DNA of 64,000 bases from positions 16,109-80,108 of the forward strand of contig CAIQKM010000033.1 in NCBI GenBank assembly GCA_903872345.1, written 5' to 3'. Shown here one piece after another: positions 47,337-57,375 of the stretch. Source of the stretch: an uncultured Verrucomicrobia subdivision 3 bacterium. Lineage in GTDB: Bacteria > Verrucomicrobiota > Verrucomicrobiia > Limisphaerales > UBA11358. Every line of letters begins with the position of its first letter. The stretch's first letter is position 1. The notes under the pieces are model-generated. The model ran no database searches, was not told the DNA's origin, and worked only from the letters and a program-made list of their open reading frames with translations. The position numbers and the translations under genes were made by a program.

Positions 47337-48713
47337 TTACTTGGTCTTGGCGGCGGATTCTTCCGTGCCGCAGGAGCCGGCTCCGGCATGTTCCTCTTCC
47401 TTGTGGGTGAAGGCGCCACGGGCGCCGGCGGCGGGGGATTTCAGGGCGGCCTTGGCTTCGGCCAGATGGCCCTTGCCGATGGTCACACCGTTGTAGGCGC
47501 GCTTGGTCAGGTCGGTCGAGGCCGGGAACGGCTTCGGCTTGGTGCCGAAGTTGTAGCGGAAATTCTTCCAGTTGTCGCCGCTCTTATAGTTGGTGCCCAG
47601 TGCTCCGCTCGGGTCGTAGCCGCAATGCACCATGCAGTTTTCGCAGCGGGGGTCACGGGCCTTGCCGTCCACGACGCCGTAATTTTCCCAGTTCACTTTC
47701 GTGAGCATTTCCTGATAGCCATTGTAATGGCCATCGGTCATGAGGTAGCAGGGAGCCTTCCAGCCTTTGACGTTGTAGGTCGGAATGGCCCACGCGGTGC
47801 AGGTGAGCTCGCGCTTGCCGGACAGGAATTCCTGATAAACAGGCGTGCCGAAAATGGTGAACAGCTTGCCCCATTCCTCGATCTTCGCGAATTTCTCGCG
47901 GGTCATTTCGCGGGTGAGGAAAAATTCCTTCGGATCGCGGCCGAGGCGCTTGGCCATGTCTTTCTTGGCGGCGTCGTAATCGTAGCCGGGGGAAATCGTA
48001 TGGCCGTCCACTTCGAGCGAGGAGAGGAACTTGAACATGTCGTCCAGTTCCGCCACGTCGGTTTCGCGATAAACGGTGGTGTTGGTGGCGACCTGATAGC
48101 CGACAATCTTGGCCATCTTGATGGCTTCGACGCATTCTTTGAAGACGCCTTCGCGTTCGACGATGAGATCGTGCGTGAATTCCAGACCGTCCACGTGGAC
48201 GTTCCAGTACATCCATTCGGAAGGACGGATGACGGTTTTCTTTTTGGCGGCGGCGTCGGCGGTGCGGATGGCCTCGGCTTCTTTTTCCGTGATCAGGTTG
48301 GCCGCCAGCAATTGCTTGAGCTTGGGCTCGACTTCGGGGGTGTAAATGGCGGCGAGGTAATCGCGCATTTTTTTGCGCATGAACACGCCGTTCGTGCAGA
48401 TGTAAATCACGCGGCCCTGCTCGCGCAGGCCGGCGACGAGTTCCTCGATCTTGGGATAGATCAGGGGTTCGCCGCCGCAAATGGAGACCATGGGCGCTTC
48501 GCATTCCATGGCGGCCGCGAGGCATTGTTCCAGCGGCACCATGTCCTTGAGGGACGTGGAATACTCGCGGATGCGGCCGCAGCCGGTACACGTGAGATTG
48601 CAGGTGTGCAGCGGTTCAAGCTGCAACACCATCGCAAACTTCGGCGTACGCTTCAGTTTATGCTTAATGATATGACCGGCAATCTTAGCCGTCAGGGCGA
48701 AGGGGAATCGCAT
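47337..48713 (-). CDS. hpnH: adenosyl-hopene transferase, radical SAM
   Basis: HTCNLTCTGCGRIREY, CGGEPLIYPKIEELV, CENCMVHCGYDPSG. Confidence 0.9.
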   Translation of the reverse strand: MRFPFALTAKIAGHIIKHKLKRTPKFAMVLQLEPLHTCNLTCTGCGRIREYSTSLKDMVPLEQCLAAAMECEAPMVSICGGEPLIYPKIEELVAGLREQGRVIYICTNGVFMRKKMRDYLAAIYTPEVEPKLKQLLAANLITEKEAEAIRTADAAAKKKTVIRPSEWMYWNVHVDGLEFTHDLIVEREGVFKECVEAIKMAKIVGYQVATNTTVYRETDVAELDDMFKFLSSLEVDGHTISPGYDYDAAKKDMAKRLGRDPKEFFLTREMTREKFAKIEEWGKLFTIFGTPVYQEFLSGKRELTCTAWAIPTYNVKGWKAPCYLMTDGHYNGYQEMLTKVNWENYGVVDGKARDPRCENCMVHCGYDPSGALGTNYKSGDNWKNFRYNFGTKPKPFPASTDLTKRAYNGVTIGKGHLAEAKAALKSPAAGARGAFTHKEEEHAGAGSCGTEESAAKTK

Positions 48714-48732
48714 AGTAAATTAACGGAAGAGA

Positions 48733-48915
48733 TTAACGGGAAATCGCAAACAAATTCGTGCATTCCGACGGCGGAGGCGACGCCTTCATGATGCCCGGCA
48801 GAAAGAAGCTTGCCGGAGACACCGTTTGGCTGGCGGAAACGCCTCCACAGCCGACCACAAGCAGCGGCAACGCCGCTACCAATGCCAGCCATCGGAAATT
48901 CCAAATTAATCTCAC
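48733..48915 (-). CDS. small lipoprotein
   Basis: VRLIWNFRWLALVAALPLLVVGCGGVSASQTVSPASFFLPG; GTG start, directly upstream of hpnH. Confidence 0.55.
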   Translation of the reverse strand: MRLIWNFRWLALVAALPLLVVGCGGVSASQTVSPASFFLPGIMKASPPPSECTNLFAISR

Positions 48916-48967
48916 TTGCCGATTATACGCGACTTCGCCACGATAGCAACTGCTAATTGACCGTATC

Positions 48968-49747
48968 ATGTTGCTATCAGCCCGTTCCCTGCCTTTTATT
49001 TTGGTGCTTGCCAGTTTTCTGGCGGGCACCCTCCCGACGTGGGCCCAGTCGGAAACCAACCCGGTATTCATTGCCCGGGCGGAAAAGGCTTTTCAGCTGG
49101 CACATGCCAATTATCTGGCAAATACAAACGATTTGGCGGGCGCCGCCCAATTTGCCAGTGCCTGTTTTGATCGTTCTGACTTCGCCACCAATGACAGCCA
49201 GCGCGCCATAATGGCTCAGTTGGGGGTTGATGCCTGCCGTCATTTGATCGCCCGCAACCCCAGGTCCGCCGCCGGTCATTATTACCTAGCCATGAACCTG
49301 GGAGAATTAGCTCAGGCCGAAGCACCCTCTATTGCCGCCTATAAACTGGTGCATGAGGTGGAACGCGAGTTCAAGGCGGCGGCCGAGCTGGATGTGTCCT
49401 TCGATTTTGCCGGTCCGGCGCGGAATTTGGGCGAACTTTATTTTCAGGCTCCCGGCTGGCCTTTGAGCGTCGGCAGCAAGCGCAAAGCCAAGGAATGGCT
49501 GGATCGGGCGGTAGTCGTGGCGCCGGGCTATCCCGAAAACCAATTGAATCTGCTGGAGGCCCATTTGAAATGGCGGCAGCGCGAGGAGGCGGAAAAGACT
49601 CTGAAAGCGCTGGATGCACTCTGGCCAGTCGCCCGCAAACAATTCACCGGGGAAGCGCGGGAGAAAGACTGGGTGGATTGGTCGGCCCGCCGGGAATTGC
49701 TGCGGGGCGAGTTTGAGCGGATTTATCCGGCGGCGGATGGGCGGTGA
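48968..49747 (+). CDS. secreted TPR-like protein
   Basis: signal peptide ending TWAQ; helical repeats. Confidence 0.65.
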   Translation: MLLSARSLPFILVLASFLAGTLPTWAQSETNPVFIARAEKAFQLAHANYLANTNDLAGAAQFASACFDRSDFATNDSQRAIMAQLGVDACRHLIARNPRSAAGHYYLAMNLGELAQAEAPSIAAYKLVHEVEREFKAAAELDVSFDFAGPARNLGELYFQAPGWPLSVGSKRKAKEWLDRAVVVAPGYPENQLNLLEAHLKWRQREEAEKTLKALDALWPVARKQFTGEAREKDWVDWSARRELLRGEFERIYPAADGR

Positions 49748-49965
49748 CCGGTCACTTGGCCTGCAAGGTGTTCTTGGCGCATCCGCATACTTCGGAGCGT
49801 CGGTCTATGTCCGGCCTAAGACGATCCCGCTCCCGTTTGCGGCCGCTTTCTCAGTCGTTTCGGACATCCCTGGTTGGCTCATGTGTTAAACCGGTTGGAA
49901 GTCGGCACTCCATGTCGGCTAAAAACACCATTTCCCAAACACGGCGGGCCTGATATAATGTGGAC

Positions 49966-50172
49966 ATGACAAAGTTCGCGCAAATTCTGGACTCCGCCGA
50001 TGGGCTGGCATTGGAGGAACAGGAATCGCTCGTGGCGGTGCTCCAGCACCGGCTCGCGGAACATCGGCGGGTGGAACTGATTGAAGCCGTGAAATCCGCC
50101 CGGCGGGAATTTAAGGCGGGACGGTGTCGTCCGGCTACGTCGGCGCAAATTGTCAAACGCCTCTTCGCTTGA
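49966..50172 (+). CDS. putative type II antitoxin
   Basis: 70 aa; 4-nt TTGA overlap with downstream RelE-like gene. Confidence 0.6.
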   Translation: MTKFAQILDSADGLALEEQESLVAVLQHRLAEHRRVELIEAVKSARREFKAGRCRPATSAQIVKRLFA

Positions 50173-50450
50173 AACGGGTGCTCCTGCCTTCCCCGGCATT
50201 TCTCCGATCTGGCCGGCGGTTTGCCTGCAAACAACCGCAAGCGGCTGGAGAACTGCAAGCCATGCTGGAATTGCTTGCTCAGGATGCTTTTCATCCAAAA
50301 CTAAAGACTCACAAGCTTAAGGGGCAGCTCGCTGGCTCGTGGGCTTCCAGCGCAGGCTATGATTTGCGCGTGGTTTTCCAATTCGTCCAGCATCAGGGCG
50401 CGGAGGCCATCCTGCTGGAAAGCCTCGGCACGCACGACGAGGTCTATTAA
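50169..50450 (+). CDS. putative RelE/YafQ-like toxin
   Basis: LKTHKLKGQLAGSWASSAGYDLRVVFQFV...ILLESLGTHDEVY. Confidence 0.65.
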   Translation: MKRVLLPSPAFLRSGRRFACKQPQAAGELQAMLELLAQDAFHPKLKTHKLKGQLAGSWASSAGYDLRVVFQFVQHQGAEAILLESLGTHDEVY

Positions 50451-50555
50451 CTGTCCAAATTGGGCGGATATGCTTCCGGCTTTTTTGCCGCCTGAAAATA
50501 TCTGTGGCGCAACCTTGAACGAATGGATTAGAATCACGGTCAAATCAGCAGAGGC

Positions 50556-51140
50556 ATGGCACGAAAATTTATCGCGGCGCTGAGTGACTCATCGCTTTTC
50601 CTGCGCGAGTGGCTGGCTAATCCCCAGCACACCGGTGCGGTTGCGCCCAGTTCCCCCCATTTGACCGCTGCCATGGCCGACTGGCTGCCCTTGGATCGGG
50701 ATGCCTACGTGCTGGAACTGGGACCGGGTACGGGTGCCGTAACGGATGCCCTGCTGAAGCGTGGCTTGCGCGAAGACCGGTTGATCGCCATCGAGCATAA
50801 CCCAAATTTGGCCAAGCTGTTGCATAAACGTTTTCCCCGGGCGCACATTATCAATGGTGATGCCTGGCACTTGGATCAGTTGTTGCGTGACTGTCCCGAG
50901 TGCATCACGCAAGTGGGGGCGGTCATTTCCAGCCTGCCGTTGCTGAATTTTTCCCAGGAACAGGCCGATGCGCTGGGGCTTAAGATCCGCTCCATTCTTG
51001 ATTCCAAAGGTTCCTGGGTGCAATACAGTTATCAAATTGGCCGTCGCCGGTCCCGAGGCACCGGCGAGTTTCGGCTGGTTGCCTCCAAAATCGTCTGGTT
51101 CAACCTCCCGCCTGCGCGTGTCAGTGTTTATCAGAAGTAA
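50556..51140 (+). CDS. phospholipid N-methyltransferase-like SAM methyltransferase
   Basis: FLREWLANPQHTGAVAPSSPHLTAAM...VLELGPGTGAVTDALL. Confidence 0.8.
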   Translation: MARKFIAALSDSSLFLREWLANPQHTGAVAPSSPHLTAAMADWLPLDRDAYVLELGPGTGAVTDALLKRGLREDRLIAIEHNPNLAKLLHKRFPRAHIINGDAWHLDQLLRDCPECITQVGAVISSLPLLNFSQEQADALGLKIRSILDSKGSWVQYSYQIGRRRSRGTGEFRLVASKIVWFNLPPARVSVYQK

Positions 51141-51219
51141 ACGACCTGCGGTAGAGACTTCCGGCTCAACTGGCTGAAACAAACTTGCCAGAATTTCCCA
51201 GTAAACGTAGATTAAATCC

Positions 51220-51453
51220 ATGAGTAAAGTGGACATTCTGGCTTAACTATCCAATTTAAAATTGGAGGATCGCCGGGAAATTTTCGAGCGGATTGGCGAA
51301 TTGGAGGAGCATGATTTGCTTCACGGTGGTGAACCCATGGCCGAAGAAAAGGCTCTGCTTGACCGGGAATTGTCAGAATACCGCGCCCATCCCGAAGCCG
51401 GTTCGGGGTGGAACGAAGTCCAAGTCCGTATCCGCCAGGCATCTCGTCTGTGA
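51220..51453 (+). pseudogene. addiction module component (PF09720-like antitoxin) with in-frame stop
   Basis: MSKVDILA[TAA 51244-51246]LSNLKLEDRREIFERIGELEEHDLL... Confidence 0.65.
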
Positions 51454-51475
51454 GCTGTTCTGCCGGTTCTTACAT

Positions 51476-51490
51476 TTAGAATTATTCTAA
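51476..51490. promoter_or_regulatory. PerR/Fur box, 7-1-7 palindrome
   Basis: TTAGAAT T ATTCTAA, perfect inverted repeat just upstream of TTGACT..TACATT promoter-like elements. Confidence 0.75.
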
Positions 51491-51530
51491 ATCTTGACTC
51501 CCCGGCCGGCTGCGCTACATTGTCCTCACC

Positions 51531-51968
51531 TTGAAGGCCCGCAGCGTGCATACTGATGAGCAACACCTGACTGAACAGTTGGGGGCCACCGGTTTTCGCC
51601 TGACGCCGCAGCGCCAACAGGTGTATGATGTGCTCCGCCACAAGCGCGACCATCCCACGGCGGAGGAAGTATTCATCCGTGCCAAGCACGCCATGCCGGA
51701 AATTTCCATGGCCACGGTATATAATTGCCTGGATGCCCTGGTGAAGTGCGGGATGGCGCGGCAGGTGACGGTGGATCGCGGGGCGACGCGTTACTGCCCG
51801 AACATGCATGAGCATGGCCACTGCCATTGCGATGCCTGCGGGACGATTTTTGACGTGGATATTCCACATGAACTGGCCGGTCTGACGCTGCCGACGGGCT
51901 TTCTGGCCCGGCATTTTGACGTGGCCGTCCATGGCCTTTGCGCCGCCTGCGTCGCGAAGAAGAAATAA
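51531..51968 (+). CDS. Fur-family (PerR-like) transcriptional regulator
   Basis: [28 protein letters not shown]...[14 protein letters not shown]...HCDACG/CAAC metal sites. Confidence 0.88.
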   Translation: MKARSVHTDEQHLTEQLGATGFRLTPQRQQVYDVLRHKRDHPTAEEVFIRAKHAMPEISMATVYNCLDALVKCGMARQVTVDRGATRYCPNMHEHGHCHCDACGTIFDVDIPHELAGLTLPTGFLARHFDVAVHGLCAACVAKKK

Positions 51969-51979
51969 ATTTTGAACCG

Positions 51980-53428
51980 ATGAGTACCGCCACCGAGACA
52001 ATTGAAGATCTGGTCAAACAGGAATACAAGTACGGCTTCGTCACGGACGTAGAATCCGAATCCGCGCCGCCCGGCCTGAACGAAGACATCGTCCGCCTGA
52101 TTTCCGCCAAGAAGGGCGAACCCGTCTGGCTTACCGACTGGCGGCTCAAAGCCTATCGCTACTGGTTGACGCTGAAGGAGCCGACCTGGCAGTTCGTCAA
52201 GCATCCGCCCATTGATTTTCAGGACATCACCTATTACAGCGCACCCAAGCAAAAGGGCGACGCCCCCAAGAGCCTCGACGACGTGGATCCCAAGCTGCTC
52301 GAGACCTACGAGAAGCTGGGCATTCCGCTGCGGGAACGCGCCCGGTTAGCCGGCGTAGCTGTGGACGCGGTGTTTGATTCCGTTTCCGTCGGCACCACCT
52401 ATCGCGAACAGCTCGCTGAAAAGGGCATTATTTTCTGCTCCTTCAGCGAAGCCGTGAAGGAGCATCCCGATCTGGTCAAAAAATATCTCGGCTCGGTGGT
52501 TCCCTATACGGATAACTACTATGCCGCGCTCAATTCCGCCGTGTTCAGCGACGGCTCCTTCTGTTACATCCCGAAGGGCGTGCGCTGTCCGATGGAATTG
52601 TCCACGTACTTCCGCATCAATGCCGCGAAGTCCGGCCAGTTCGAGCGCACGCTGATCGTGGCCGATGACGGCGCGAAGGTCAGCTACCTCGAGGGTTGCA
52701 CCGCGCCCATGCGTGATGAAAACCAGCTCCACGCCGCCGTGGTGGAACTCGTGGCGCTCGACGATGCCGAAATCAAATACAGCACCGTGCAAAACTGGTA
52801 TCCCGGCGATGCCAATGGCGTCGGCGGCATCTACAATTTCGTCACCAAGCGCGGTATCTGCAAGGGCCGGAACTCCCGCATCACCTGGACGCAGGTGGAG
52901 ACCGGGTCCGCGATCACCTGGAAATATCCGAGCTGTATTTTGCTCGGCGACAATTCCAAGGGCGAATTCTATTCCGTGGCCGTGGTGAACAACTGCCAGC
53001 AGGCGGACACCGGCACGAAGATGATTCACATTGGCAAGAACACGAAGAGCACTATTATTTCCAAGGGCATCTCCGCCGGTCGCGGCCAGAACAGTTATCG
53101 CGGCCTGGTGGAAATCCGGAAAAGCGCGGAAAATGCCCGTAATTTTTCGCAGTGCGATTCCATGCTGATCGGGCACAAGTGCGGCGCGCATACCTTTCCT
53201 TACATCGAGGTCAAAAACACAACCTCAAGCGTGGAGCATGAGGCATCAACGTCCAAGATTGGCGAAGACCAGATCTTTTATTGCAACCAACGCGGTCTGG
53301 CCACGCAGGACGCCGTGAACATGATTGTGAACGGCTTCTGCAAGGAAGTGTTCAAGGAACTGCCCATGGAATTTGCCGTGGAAGCCCAGAAACTCCTTGG
53401 CGTGAGCCTCGAAGGCAGTGTCGGCTGA
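51980..53428 (+). CDS. sufB: Fe-S cluster assembly scaffold SufB
   Basis: [10 protein letters not shown]...[20 protein letters not shown]...[16 protein letters not shown]. Confidence 0.96.
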   Translation: MSTATETIEDLVKQEYKYGFVTDVESESAPPGLNEDIVRLISAKKGEPVWLTDWRLKAYRYWLTLKEPTWQFVKHPPIDFQDITYYSAPKQKGDAPKSLDDVDPKLLETYEKLGIPLRERARLAGVAVDAVFDSVSVGTTYREQLAEKGIIFCSFSEAVKEHPDLVKKYLGSVVPYTDNYYAALNSAVFSDGSFCYIPKGVRCPMELSTYFRINAAKSGQFERTLIVADDGAKVSYLEGCTAPMRDENQLHAAVVELVALDDAEIKYSTVQNWYPGDANGVGGIYNFVTKRGICKGRNSRITWTQVETGSAITWKYPSCILLGDNSKGEFYSVAVVNNCQQADTGTKMIHIGKNTKSTIISKGISAGRGQNSYRGLVEIRKSAENARNFSQCDSMLIGHKCGAHTFPYIEVKNTTSSVEHEASTSKIGEDQIFYCNQRGLATQDAVNMIVNGFCKEVFKELPMEFAVEAQKLLGVSLEGSVG

Positions 53429-53485
53429 TTTTTTTCGTGGTGGATGGATGCGGATTTGGACCCAAATAACCTCAGGATGCAGAAT

Positions 53486-53556
53486 CTTTGTGATCTCTGC
53501 GTTCTCTGCGGTTAAAAATTATCCGTGTTCATCCGTGTCCATCCGTGGTAAAAATA
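53486..53556. repeat. word-like intergenic repeat between sufB and sufC
   Basis: CTTTGTGATCTCTGCGTTCTCTGCGGTTAAAAATTATCCGTGTTCATCCGTGTCCATCCGTGGTAAAAAT. Confidence 0.85.
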
Positions 53557-53567
53557 TTTTTTAGAAA

Positions 53568-54329
53568 ATGAGCAAGCAACCAATTCTCGAAATCAAGAAC
53601 CTCCACGCCGGTGTGGAGAACAAACAGATTCTCAAAGGCTTCAGCCTCGCCATCTATCCCGGCGAGGTTCACGCCCTTATGGGTTTGAACGGTTCCGGCA
53701 AGAGCACGCTGGCGGCCATCCTGGCCGGTCGCGACGGCTATGAAGTCACCAGCGGCGAAGTCCTTTACTACGGCAAGGATCTCCTCGACCTCGACCCCGA
53801 GGAACGCGCCCGCGAAGGTGTCTTTCTCGCTTTCCAGTATCCGGTCGAAATCCCCGGCGTGAACAGCACCTATTTCCTCAAGGCCGCGCTGAATGAAATC
53901 CGCAAGTCCAAGGGTCTGCCGGAGTATGACGCCATTGAATTTCTCGAACTCGTGAAGGACAAAATCAAGTTGCTGGACCTGAACGAGGACCTGCTCCGCC
54001 GTTCCGTGAACGAAGGTTTCTCCGGCGGCGAAAAGAAGCGCGCTGAAATCTTCCAGATGGCCGTGCTCGAACCCAAGCTCGCCATCCTCGATGAAACCGA
54101 CTCCGGTCTGGACATTGACGCGCTCAAGATTGTTTCCAGCGGCGTGAACAAGCTAAAACGCCCCGATTCCGCGCAGCTCGTCATCACTCATTACCAGCGC
54201 CTGCTGAACTACATCATCCCTGATTTCGTGCATGTGATGGCCGACGGCCGCATCATCAAGTCCGGCGACAAGTCCCTGGCGCTCGAACTCGAAGCGAAGG
54301 GTTACGATTGGCTTATCAAGCATCAGTGA
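53568..54329 (+). CDS. sufC: Fe-S cluster assembly ATPase SufC
   Basis: MGLNGSGKSTLAAIL, FSGGEKKRAEIFQMA, LAILDETDSGLDIDALK. Confidence 0.96.
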   Translation: MSKQPILEIKNLHAGVENKQILKGFSLAIYPGEVHALMGLNGSGKSTLAAILAGRDGYEVTSGEVLYYGKDLLDLDPEERAREGVFLAFQYPVEIPGVNSTYFLKAALNEIRKSKGLPEYDAIEFLELVKDKIKLLDLNEDLLRRSVNEGFSGGEKKRAEIFQMAVLEPKLAILDETDSGLDIDALKIVSSGVNKLKRPDSAQLVITHYQRLLNYIIPDFVHVMADGRIIKSGDKSLALELEAKGYDWLIKHQ

Positions 54330-54342
54330 TTATACTGCGGGC

Positions 54343-54828
54343 ATGAAATTGGATGACTCCCAGCGGCAGCGGGTATCAGCCTGGATCAACGAAGGCCTCA
54401 AGCTTTCGGAAATCCAGAGCCGGCTCGCCTCGGAATTTGGTTTGAAGCTCACCTACATGGAAGCCCGCTTCCTCGTAGATGACCTGAAGCTTGTGCCCAA
54501 AGACCCGGAACCGCCCAAGGTGCCGGAACCCCCGGTGGCCAAGCCGACCGCCGCCGCGCCCGGTGCGGCCGGTCTGCCGCCCGAAGATCCCGAAGTCCTC
54601 CCGCCCGGTGGCGGTGGCGTGGTTGTGCAGGTGGATCAGATTACCCGGCCCGGCGCCATCATTAGCGGCAAGGTTGCCTTCAGCGACGGCCAGACCGCCG
54701 ACTGGTACATTGATCAGACCGGCCGCCTCGGCCTCATCGCCAAGCAACCCGGGTACAAGCCCACGCAGGCGGATGCCCAGGAATTTCAACTGGCCCTGCA
54801 GCGCGAAGTGGCGCGTTTGGGATACTGA
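54343..54828 (+). CDS. hypothetical protein with Pro-rich linker
   Basis: 161-aa ORF, co-oriented 13 nt after sufC. Confidence 0.6.
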   Translation: MKLDDSQRQRVSAWINEGLKLSEIQSRLASEFGLKLTYMEARFLVDDLKLVPKDPEPPKVPEPPVAKPTAAAPGAAGLPPEDPEVLPPGGGGVVVQVDQITRPGAIISGKVAFSDGQTADWYIDQTGRLGLIAKQPGYKPTQADAQEFQLALQREVARLGY

Positions 54829-54945
54829 GTTTGCCGGCGAATTCAGTAGGTGGAAGTTTCATCCGGCAGCGCAGCCTGAACCCGTGTCATTCACCAGAAG
54901 GCGCCACGACCGGTTTAGTTTCAGTTGTGGCGTCGCGCTTCCCTG

Positions 54946-55410
54946 TCATTTGAACAAGCGAGGATCAAAAAAGAAGTCGGTCGGCTTCTCAAACTTGATT
55001 TTGGCAAAATCAGGATGCCGGGGATTAATGAGATAATTGAGCTCCTTGGGGATAACGACGCTGGGCACTGCGAGAATGGCGGAGCTGCCGGAATTTACCC
55101 AGTCATCACCCAGCAGTTGCAAAGACCGTGGCGGTGGTTCCTGCATCCAGTCTTTGGGCAGCCCGCCGACCCGGAATGCGTCCATCAAACCGTCGTCGAA
55201 CTGGAAGGAGAAACATTTGTAGCCCCGGCGCATCGCGGTGCGGTCAATGTGAACCCGGATTTCCAAGGCGGCCAGTGATTGATGCTCGCTGGCATAAACC
55301 ATCGGCACGCCGACCGAGTTCCAGCGACCGCCATAAAGCCGGGCACCTTCACCGTCGAAGGCGGTGGTCGCCTGGTCTGCGAGCACGATGCGCCAGCCGG
55401 TGCGGATCAT
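54946..55410 (-). CDS. RES-domain toxin
   Basis: GEGARLYGGRWNSVGVPMVYASEHQSLAALEIRVH. Confidence 0.85.
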   Translation of the reverse strand: MIRTGWRIVLADQATTAFDGEGARLYGGRWNSVGVPMVYASEHQSLAALEIRVHIDRTAMRRGYKCFSFQFDDGLMDAFRVGGLPKDWMQEPPPRSLQLLGDDWVNSGSSAILAVPSVVIPKELNYLINPRHPDFAKIKFEKPTDFFFDPRLFK

Positions 55411-55934
55411 GTATAGACCCCGTATGCGATGCGGCCCAGAAGGTTTTCCACCTCACGCACGCCAATTTCCGTTTTGGCGTAGTCCAACGGCAGGGCGCCG
55501 CCCAGGCCGAATTGGGGGGAGTTGAGCCACTGTTTGGCATCCTCCAGGCCGCCGAAGACTTTGACAGCCTGGCCCAAAAGCCTGGCGAAGCGCACCACGC
55601 GGTCGGACACGGCGGGATTCAGTTTGCTGCCCGCGCCTTTGCTGCGGTGGAAGGTGGCCTTGGAGATTCCCAGCATGGGCGCGAGCCGCTCCACCGGCAC
55701 GGCGAGACTCGCCTGCAATACCGTCAACTCCCTCACCGGCAATCCCACCTCCATCAGCTTGACCAGATTGGCGGCAGTAAAGGCGTGGTGAACGTTCTTT
55801 TTCAGCGGTCCGTGAATATAAAAATTAACCACGCCGCTGCCGGTGATTTCGGCGGGCACCGGCCGGCGGTGGAAGTGGGCGGCCGGAACAGCCCGAATCT
55901 TCCTTGGCCGGGCCTTTGTGAGTGTATCGCTCAT
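55407..55934 (-). CDS. Xre/MbcA/ParS-type antitoxin (DUF2384-like)
   Basis: LGISKATFHRSKGAGSKLNPAVSDRVVRFARLLGQAVKVFGGLEDAKQWLNSPQFGLGGALPLDYAKTEIGVREVENLLGRI; ATGA overlap with RES gene. Confidence 0.85.
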   Translation of the reverse strand: MSDTLTKARPRKIRAVPAAHFHRRPVPAEITGSGVVNFYIHGPLKKNVHHAFTAANLVKLMEVGLPVRELTVLQASLAVPVERLAPMLGISKATFHRSKGAGSKLNPAVSDRVVRFARLLGQAVKVFGGLEDAKQWLNSPQFGLGGALPLDYAKTEIGVREVENLLGRIAYGVYT

Positions 55935-56199
55935 TTGATATGGTTAATAGTCTCATTTGAAACAGCCGTCAAGCGCCGTTTTAGTCAGGCTGTCCAGGGC
56001 CGCACGCCCTGGTGCGGAGTTTGGCAACCAAGGCACGTTCAAAACCTTCTCCCCGCGGGGCAGGTTGAGGGCGGGCATCCAAACCAATCAGGGAGTGCCC
56101 CGGGGCGCGGCGATCCTCCACCATCCATCCTCGCCCCGGGCGAACGCGCTGCGCGTTCATCTTGCTGCGGGGGCCTGTTCCGTGGCATATTGAACCCCA

Positions 56200-57375
56200 A
56201 TGCGTGAATACTTTCGTGCCTGGGCGGAAGCCTTGGAAAAGTTCTTCCTTGAAGTGGTTATCTTCGAGGAGCGCCATGATTTTCGCGCCAAACTGACCCG
56301 CACCGTTCTCTTCGGCGGCTCCAAGGTCTTTCAGGTGGCCATCAAATTGCGCCGCTGGCTGTATAACGTCCGCATTTTTCGCGACAAAACCCTGGGCGTG
56401 CAGGTGATTGCCATCGGCAACCTGACGCTCGGCGGCACGGGCAAGACGCCCGTGGTGGAAAAGTTTGCCCGGGCGCTGCGCGATGCCGGGCGCAACGTGG
56501 CCATTCTATCGCGCGGCTATCGGTCCAAGCCGGTGCCGTTGCACACAAAGATATTAAACAAGATTCTCCTGCGCGAGGACCAGACCCCGCCGCGTATTGT
56601 GTCCGATGGCAAATCCCTGCTGCTCGATTCCGAGATGGCCGGCGATGAACCGTACATGCTCGCCTCCAACCTCAAGGACGTGGTGGTGCTGGTGGACAAG
56701 GACCGCGTGAAGAGCGGGCGGTACGCCATCGAAAAATTCGGGTGCGACACCCTGTTGCTGGATGACGGGTTTCAGTACTGGGATTTGCAGGGTCGGCGGC
56801 ATGATGTGGTGCTCATTGACCGGCAGCAGCCGTTTGGCAACGAACATTTGCTGCCGCGCGGGACGTTGCGCGAACCGCCGTCCCACCTGGCGCGCGCGCA
56901 AACCATTTTCATCACCAAGAGCGATGGCAACACGGCCGAGCTGCGCAAGCGCATCAACAAGCTCAACCCCACCGCCGCCGTCATCGAATGCGTGCATCAT
57001 CCGCTTTACTTTGAGGATGTGTTCAGCGGCGAACGCGTGGGCTTGGATTTTCTGGCGGGCAAACGCGTGGCCTCCCTGAGCGGCATCGCCCAGCCGGAGA
57101 GCTTTGAGCAGAGCCTCGTGAAGCTCGGCGCGGAGCTGCTTTACTCCAAGCGTTTCACGGATCATCACCGCTTCACGCAGCAGGAAATCCTGAACGCCAT
57201 CAACCGCAGCAAAAAGCGGCAGGCGGAGATTATCGTCACCACGCAGAAGGACGCCGTGCGGTTTCCCAAGATCGACCGCCGGGACCTGCCGATTTACTTC
57301 ATGCGGGTGGAAATCCAAATCATGAACGGCGCGAACGATTTTCAGGATTGCGTCCGCAAAATCTGTTTCCGCTGA
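56200..57375 (+). CDS. lpxK: tetraacyldisaccharide 4'-kinase
   Basis: [24 protein letters not shown]...[13 protein letters not shown]. Confidence 0.92.
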   Translation: MREYFRAWAEALEKFFLEVVIFEERHDFRAKLTRTVLFGGSKVFQVAIKLRRWLYNVRIFRDKTLGVQVIAIGNLTLGGTGKTPVVEKFARALRDAGRNVAILSRGYRSKPVPLHTKILNKILLREDQTPPRIVSDGKSLLLDSEMAGDEPYMLASNLKDVVVLVDKDRVKSGRYAIEKFGCDTLLLDDGFQYWDLQGRRHDVVLIDRQQPFGNEHLLPRGTLREPPSHLARAQTIFITKSDGNTAELRKRINKLNPTAAVIECVHHPLYFEDVFSGERVGLDFLAGKRVASLSGIAQPESFEQSLVKLGAELLYSKRFTDHHRFTQQEILNAINRSKKRQAEIIVTTQKDAVRFPKIDRRDLPIYFMRVEIQIMNGANDFQDCVRKICFR

